Part shown: positions 58,334 through 64,000 of the stretch, piece after piece
How positions within the stretch are numbered: position 1 is the stretch's first letter
Layout: every line of letters begins with the position of its first letter
Assembly (NCBI GenBank): GCA_026419785.1
Contig: JAODTK010003843.1
Span: 118,477-182,476 of the forward strand
Length of the DNA: 64,000 nt
Direction: 5' to 3'
Origin: Sclerodactyla briareus
Taxonomy: Eukaryota > Echinodermata > Holothuroidea > Dendrochirotida > Sclerodactylidae
Translations under genes and position numbers: made by a program
Notes under the pieces: generated by a model
What the model saw: only the letters and a program-made list of their open reading frames with translations
Databases searched by the model: none
What the model was told of the DNA's origin: nothing

Positions 58334-59110
58334 ATGTCCCCTGAAAGAGAGGAGATAGCTACGAACGACGCAGTGCCGGACTTGCGGAAGGCAAGTGAAC
58401 ATACCCTCTACCATGCGACAACGTGTCGACAGAACTGGCCGAAATTCAGTTCAGAAGAAACGACTCAGTTCTCAGCAACAGCCTACCGTGGGGGAAATGT
58501 GACAGTTCTTCACGCCCCGTTTGAGCTAGAGGGCATTGGACAATATGGTCGGTTCATCACTGGCCTCTAGGAAAGTCCACGCTGGTCGTGGATTGGTCTA
58601 CAAAGGAATGTCCGATGTTTTCACTGGGACCGACAATACAAGTTTGAGTTTAGGACAGACATTCCGTCGACTCTATTCGGAGGACCTCCTTGTTGGATTC
58701 AGGTATGGAGATATCAGTTACGTGTCTCCGTTGCAGTCAGACGGGACATCGGCAGCGAGCTGGACTCTGTGCGTGCTTCCGTTGCCAGGAGTTGGGACAT
58801 GTGCGAAGACTTGTCCCTACTTGGCACTACCTGTCAAAGGAGCGATGGTGAAGTTGGCTGAAAGATCCTGTGGGTGACGGCAATGGGAAATAGTCGGGAT
58901 GATACTGAGGTAGTGCAGAGACAGCAGAAAATCGTGACTGAGGAGACTATGGACGAGTGAGGTGGAAGCGGGCCCAGAGAAAACATCAGTAGGACCTGTG
59001 TTGGACTGGTCGAAGGCAGTGGAGGAAGAAGAGGGTGTGAGGGCGAACGGGTTTGGTTCACAGTGTAGTTTGGTGACGGAGTCCACAGAAGAGATTGGCA
59101 AAGATGAGTT
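58334..59110 (+). pseudogene. Broken gag-like / retroelement ORF with a CCHC zinc knuckle
   Basis: A coding-like region split over three frames. A first frame from 58334 is open to 58570 and a second from 58536 to 58877. At 58774-58800 the third frame reads CFRCQELGHVRR, the beginning of a C-x2-C-x4-H-x4-C knuckle. The final Cys (TGT in CTTGTCCC) is reached only after a one-base frame change, giving the family-like form CFRCQELGHVRR.CP. Downstream a frame from 58962 reads GPVLDWSKAVEEEEGV, an acidic tail. CCHC knuckles of this type are common in retrotransposon gag/ORF1 proteins that bind nucleic acid. No reverse transcriptase is seen nearby, and the region abuts a C tract. It is inactive as it stands. 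Confidence 0.5.
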
Positions 59111-59140
59111 CGGTGGTGTACGCGGCCGGAGAAGCCAATC

Positions 59141-59155
59141 CCCCCCCCCCCCCCC

Positions 59156-59244
<89 letters not shown>
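59141..59244. repeat. C homopolymer tract, ~100 nt with two interruptions
   Basis: Almost pure C, broken by one A near 59156 and GG near 59203. The opposite strand could form G-quadruplexes. Assembled length is doubtful. All Pro-run or Gly-run frames here are artefacts. Confidence 0.98.
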
Positions 59245-59439
59245 ACACCCCCCGCGCTACTGTTATTCGCATTTGTCCTAGCCTATATCGTCAAATGAAT
59301 TTCCGTGCTGCTGATGTCCGGCAACTCTTGTCATTGAAGAAACCTCACTCAGCACATCTTCAAGGCAATGGACAAATGGCTGTGCACCATCATTCTCATT
59401 CCAAAATATCATATTAATTGTATAAATTTTCATGATAGC

Positions 59440-59570
59440 AATTGGCCGCAATCATTGGAAACCTGCAACACGGAAAACCTAAAAGCAGAATTTGGAAGGC
59501 GTGTCTTTATTGGAACTATTCCATTTACATTGGTCGATAAGTCATTTCATTGTGTTTTATGATTGACCAT
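59440..59570. repeat. Possible stray fragment of the 1.12-kb tandem unit
   Basis: GCAG--TTTGG-AGGCGTG, ATTCCATTTAC-TTGGTC and CATT-TGTGTTTTATGAT follow the order seen at 54203-54285 (GCAGTTTGTGGGAGGC, ATTCCATTTACGCTGGTC, TTTGTGTTTCATAAT). It is strongly diverged. Confidence 0.4.
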
Positions 59571-59582
59571 AAGCAGAGATGT

Positions 59583-59750
59583 TTTGACTCGAGTCGTGAC
59601 TTGGACTAGAGTCCGGACTCGAGTCCACATTTTCGTGACTTGCGACTTGACTTGAAACTTTCGCATTGACTCGGAGACTTTACTTGGACTCGCAGCCGTC
59701 TGACTTGTGACTTGACCTCGGACTCGCGATAACTGACTGGTCGCCAACGC
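59583..59750. repeat. ACTCGAG-rich low-complexity repeat
   Basis: Dense GACTCGAGTC, GTGACTTG, GGACTCG and GAGTCC words, the same vocabulary as the ends of the elements at 41.0 kb and 43.4-44.2 kb. The word set is largely self-complementary. Confidence 0.8.
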
Positions 59751-61620
59751 AAGTCGAGCCCGAATTTTTTGGCTTAATTTGTAGTCAATTAGAAACCCGT
59801 TTCGGGCTTCCCTCCCTACAGAATCGACCGTAAAGTACCCGATATGCCATCCATAGACAACACCAAAATCGGTACCGCGATTTTTGGTTTCTCGCCAGTT
59901 CCTTTGCACGTGAACAGTCGCCCAAGCATACTGATACTTATAGAGCATGAGGGCACACAGAGTACAGACTGCATCATGGTCGCTATGACCCGCGCTGATA
60001 CCCTATTGTCGTTTGATATCGTACCATACCATAGGGGGGGGGTGGGCACGGGGCATCCCCCCCCCAATCGAATTCCCCAAATTTATTTTTTCAATTTTTC
60101 ACTTAATGAACAACAACATTTGCACTTAATGCTGCCTCTCTTTCCTCATTTGCTATCAATCGCCCGAATTCTCCTCTGACAGCCCCTTTTTTTGGTCAAT
60201 ATCCAAACCGTGTGCAAATTTTTGCGCGCTTCGGCGCAGTAGTGCCCGTGTAATATTACACGATTTTTTTTTACCCATTTGGGTTGCGGCAATTTTTCTT
60301 TAGATCATAGAAGACATGGCAACGAGAGGGGTTCGTATATACCCCCTCCAACAACATTTGTCCACTTATTTGTTCCCGCTGTCCTCTTTCCCAGTCAGAT
60401 TGCCTTTGAATATTCAAGGTTGTTTGGTTAAATATCAATCACATAGGCCGGGGTGGGCGAGGGGAGGGGGCACTGGCGACCCTCCCGTTTCGGGCAAAAC
60501 AGTGCAAAATGATGAAAACCCCCTCCCAAATATTGACCCCGTACGCACCCTATAGGGGGATATCATAGATGATATCCAACAATGCTCAAAAAATTGCGTG
60601 CTTCTTGCGCATTATAAGCGTGGTTTTGTTGTCGGCTTTTAATACAAACCGAAATAACTATTTGAAGATTCGGGCAAATAGTAGGTTTTTTTTAGATTAA
60701 TTGCAATTGTTGATCCTGTGGTTATTAGCATCCTGGGTACTCCGTGGCCAACTGAAGGCATGGCCATAAGAGAGGAGCGAAGACACCCCCTCAAATTTTC
60801 ATACTCAAACATCGATCCAATCCGTCCCAAAACTATGGGCCGAAAAGGAATAAAAAAAAATTAGACCGAAAATATCAGGCAGAAAATGATCAAATTCAGA
60901 CAAAGCGAAATTCGGCGAAATTCAGGAGGAAATTTCAAACAAAAGCATTTTTCCGCGTTTCGCGCGCGGTAATACTTTTCCATCATGCGGTTCCAAGATT
61001 TGGGAATGTTTCTGCTCCCCCCCCCCAAAAAAAAATGGAAGGTCCCTGTACGCCTATGATCTGAGGCTCACGTGAAATAGAAAATTTGACCACTCTCAAG
61101 ATAGGAAAAAATGACTTCAAGTATGGCAAATGTTGAACAATTTCATCTGAGGTTCCCTAAATGCAAAAAATTCCCCCATGGCCACCCCCAATCAAATTCC
61201 TGGCACGCCGTGCCATACCTCACGTTAACCGTGATGGTGCTACCGTTATGGTGCTACCCGGCTACAATTGAGTCGCGTACACTTGTTTGCATCATAGTAT
61301 TGTGTGGGCTGGCTCGATCGATATGTCGAGAGCTGCACAGTGCACGCGTATGTTTATTCCCGTAACGTTGGGGCACCCATTTTTCAGGGATTCCACACAT
61401 TTTTTTGGTAGTGTTCGAGGCGAGTATAGTACTCCCCCCCCCCCCCCAAAAAAAAAGAAAAAAAAAATCGGAGTGGGGGGGGGCCGTCCCCCCTACAATT
61501 TTTGAACAACTGAATTTGTTGGAAATTAAACCCAACTCGACAATTAACTATCATTATCGATCTGCGGAACATGATGGAATATAGACACTATATTAAACAG
61601 GCCTCAGAAATGTGTAACTA
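59751..61620. other. Transposon-remnant-like DNA, GC-word and homopolymer rich
   Basis: Contains GCGCGCTTCGGCGC (60220) and TTTCGCGCGCGG (60958) words, and several C or G runs, for example 60031-60066, 61018-61028, 61435-61447 and 61473-61481. These resemble the G/C-run termini of the hAT-like elements elsewhere in the window, but ends and duplications could not be paired. Confidence 0.4.
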
Positions 61621-64000
61621 TTATCCTTTCTAAGTCATCAATGTTGCCTAACCCTTTGCCGCCTGGTCTGCGATATTCGCACTTGTAGCGAAACTGTACC
61701 CCTTGCCCAGTTCACCAGTCGTTTCTAGATCGACTAGAATACGCTTGACGTGCGCTAACGTTCGGTCACCAATAGGAAACACGAGTTAGCATTTTTGCCA
61801 AATACAAGTGATGACCGACGGACTGTAATGCTAGTCTCTCACTGGCCTCGAGATTTTCAAGATGGACAATAATCACTGCGGTATGTACAGGCCAATAACT
61901 CGGCAAAAAAGTGGGACTTTGAACAATGTTAGTCCTTAGATAAAAATAGAAAATGACGGCTTCCATTTTTGTTCAGCTTCATGATGACCTGAAGAAATAC
62001 CCGAATACATGTCTGTGGATGACTTTATAATTTACTATCTTGCGCATTAAGGCTTTAGGTGTTACGTACGTTTTCAAAGAAAAACCCAAAACAGCATGAT
62101 TTATGGATCAACTGTACTTGTACACTGTAAAATTGCTATAAATTTGCTTACATACATGTTGCGATACAACAATAACATATTCTTGGAACTCTTGTTCCCT
62201 GTCCCTTGTTACACCTTCAACACCAATGAACAAGAATGCACCTCTGCGTAGTGATTCCGTGCCTTTTTTCCCCCCCGACATGTTTCCCCTAACAAGGACG
62301 TGGCATCACCATGATGATCAGCTATAGCAACCCAAGATGTGTGTTCCAACTCAAACCACACCTTGACACAAAACGACCCAATTCACCTGCAATATTTACT
62401 TAACCGCAAAGATGCTTTTTGCTTTTTGACAAGTCAAAAGTCATCTGAGGCAATTGAAGTAATACTGAAAAATAAACCTGTTATAAGTGTATCTTGAAGA
62501 GAGAAGGTAAAGTTAAGATTCATAACCAGTGAGGTCCCACGTTTTTTCCAATCAGGGTGGGAAGTACCAGCGAACGTAACACTGAGTCCAGCAACTGCAG
62601 GCAAGGCTACATGAGATGATCACGTTAGCGAAATTTATCACTCATAAGGAACTGGTGTTCCAAGCAAATAGATTGAATGAAGTGCACTCTTGATTGGACA
62701 CCAACATCACTCAACATCACTCACATGTAAAAAAAAAAAATCTTTTCGTAAGTAGATGTGGGGGCAAGAGAGTGCAGTCCTGCATACAGGCCTACATGTT
62801 GTCAATTGCATCCCTCCACTATACCCTGGACAGGTGGTCTGTAGGTACATTCAGTGTCCATGTGCATGGTGTCATCACATGTTTTGGCATTTTGGGTTGA
62901 CCCACCTAAGTGCAATACTCACCTGTCTGGGGTACAAGGGGTGGGTCATGCAATTGAACATTCATAACTGTTTAAAATACTTGTATCAATAGCCCATTTG
63001 CCGTCCATCATTGTCTTATTGTCCATTTTTAGGGTCAACTTTTCACGATGCTTTCAAATCACATATTCCCTCCTACATTGGTGGGGTATTGGCCCAACCC
63101 ATGCAGCACCTCCCATAACATATATCTGGCTGCCGGATAATATATATGATAATATAACAGACAAGACTTTTGCATTTTCTAGGTTATATATATATTATGT
63201 GGGCTTCATTCAATGTTGATCCAGTAAGACTTCTGGCCAATTGTTTAAAATGTGTTATCCCGGCAACCACTTTCCAAATGGTCACATCATGTGACTGTCC
63301 ACACCAGATAGATAGGCACTGTGAAGAAGAGGGATATTTAATAGTCTCAACCCCCTACCCATTTCTGCCTGTGGTACAGGGTAATGCCTAACTTTTTGCT
63401 AAATAGCGAAAAATTGCCACAATGTTATGCCCTTTCCCACTTTCAGAGCTTCTTGACCCTTGCTTCTTCCCCCAACTCACTACCCTCTCACCGCTTCTAC
63501 ACACACCACAGTTGATCCCCTCATTAGAGCTTGTCTATGAATAGGATAAACATGTAAATACCCAATAGTCAGTCCTGCCTGTCAAGTGATTTACATCCTG
63601 GAAGTGTGCTATAAAGAGAAGCTTTAACCTTACATGTAAACAATCAGATAATCAGTAGCCTCCACACACAACATAAGAGATTAAATCCTCTTGGGGATTA
63701 GGCCGGACCAATGTTGATCAGCCAAACAGAGGCTTATTACAGTTACACACACATGCAGTCATTAGTTGAAAAGGATTTGGGTATAGTTGTCGAATGAAAC
63801 TTGGCATTCCCCCCTCGAGTAAATATAATATAGGCCGATGGAAAAATTGCAAGTTAGTCCCCCCCCCCATCGACCCGCCCATTGATATCCATGGTTTATA
63901 ATCCCAATTTTGTACCTTTCCCTTGAGAATTCCCCTGGGAATTAAAGTAAGATGTAACCTAAATGAGAGGAAGAAAATAGGCAAGAAGAGGAGTTTGCTG
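61621..64000. other. Unannotated DNA, nothing recognised
   Basis: No conserved exon, RNA gene or clear repeat was recognised up to the end of the window. Confidence 0.4.

Noticed and set aside
58817-59417. Long Pro-run and Gly-run frames on both strands
   Set aside because: They are translations of the C homopolymer tract.

Overview
This window looks like a gene-poor, repeat-dense stretch of a metazoan nuclear genome, most probably a marine invertebrate deuterostome such as an echinoderm. That placement is an inference from three things: intron-split coding sequence with GT/AG junctions, TAGGCC-rich non-coding DNA near 45.6-46.2 kb, and many interspersed families built on TGACCT / GACCTCTG motifs that carry CA-repeat tails. 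There are no bacterial-type operons, rRNAs, complete tRNAs or CRISPR arrays. Almost every open frame is short and non-conserved.

The one confident gene is on the minus strand. Two exons at 18919-19073 and 15437-15642 encode the N-terminal linker and the start of the HEAT-repeat region of a protein phosphatase 2A B56 (PPP2R5) regulatory subunit, closest to the gamma/delta class. Both have good splice sites and compatible phase (a G|AT split Asp codon), but both carry frameshifts. The 5' exon(s) and the C-terminal exons were not found. A cluster of perfect CAACATGTTG palindromes lies in the intron between them.

The rest is repeats. 2.6-4.8 kb: satellite-bearing interspersed repeats with CA tails. 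9.9-10.4 kb: a CpG-rich block, followed by a LINE reverse-transcriptase relic at 10.97 kb. 12.5-14.3 kb: a cluster of GTGACGGACGGGACA-type motifs. 20.4-24.2 and 33.0-35.3 kb: three copies of one element with inverted ends, an inner ~315-bp tandem array and a CA tract. 27.1-28.0 kb: a possible core promoter and a weak NADAR-like relic. 31.6-32.3, 36.1-37.5, 40.3-40.7 and 41.0-44.5 kb: further tandem and interspersed families, one broken by an ACTCGAG-rich element. 48.4-55.07 kb: a tandem array of a ~1.12-kb unit, with one copy split by a 3304-bp hAT-like insertion. 57-58.3 kb: a duplicated segment holding a U2-snRNA-like fragment and a 99-bp MITE. 58.3-59.1 kb: a broken gag-like zinc-knuckle frame abutting a ~100-nt C tract.

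Small indels in the conserved exons and in neighbouring repeat copies suggest either widespread decay or an under-polished long-read assembly. I found no coordinated multi-gene system. The best-supported new observations are transposon insertions that can be dated against paralogous empty sites inside the same window.
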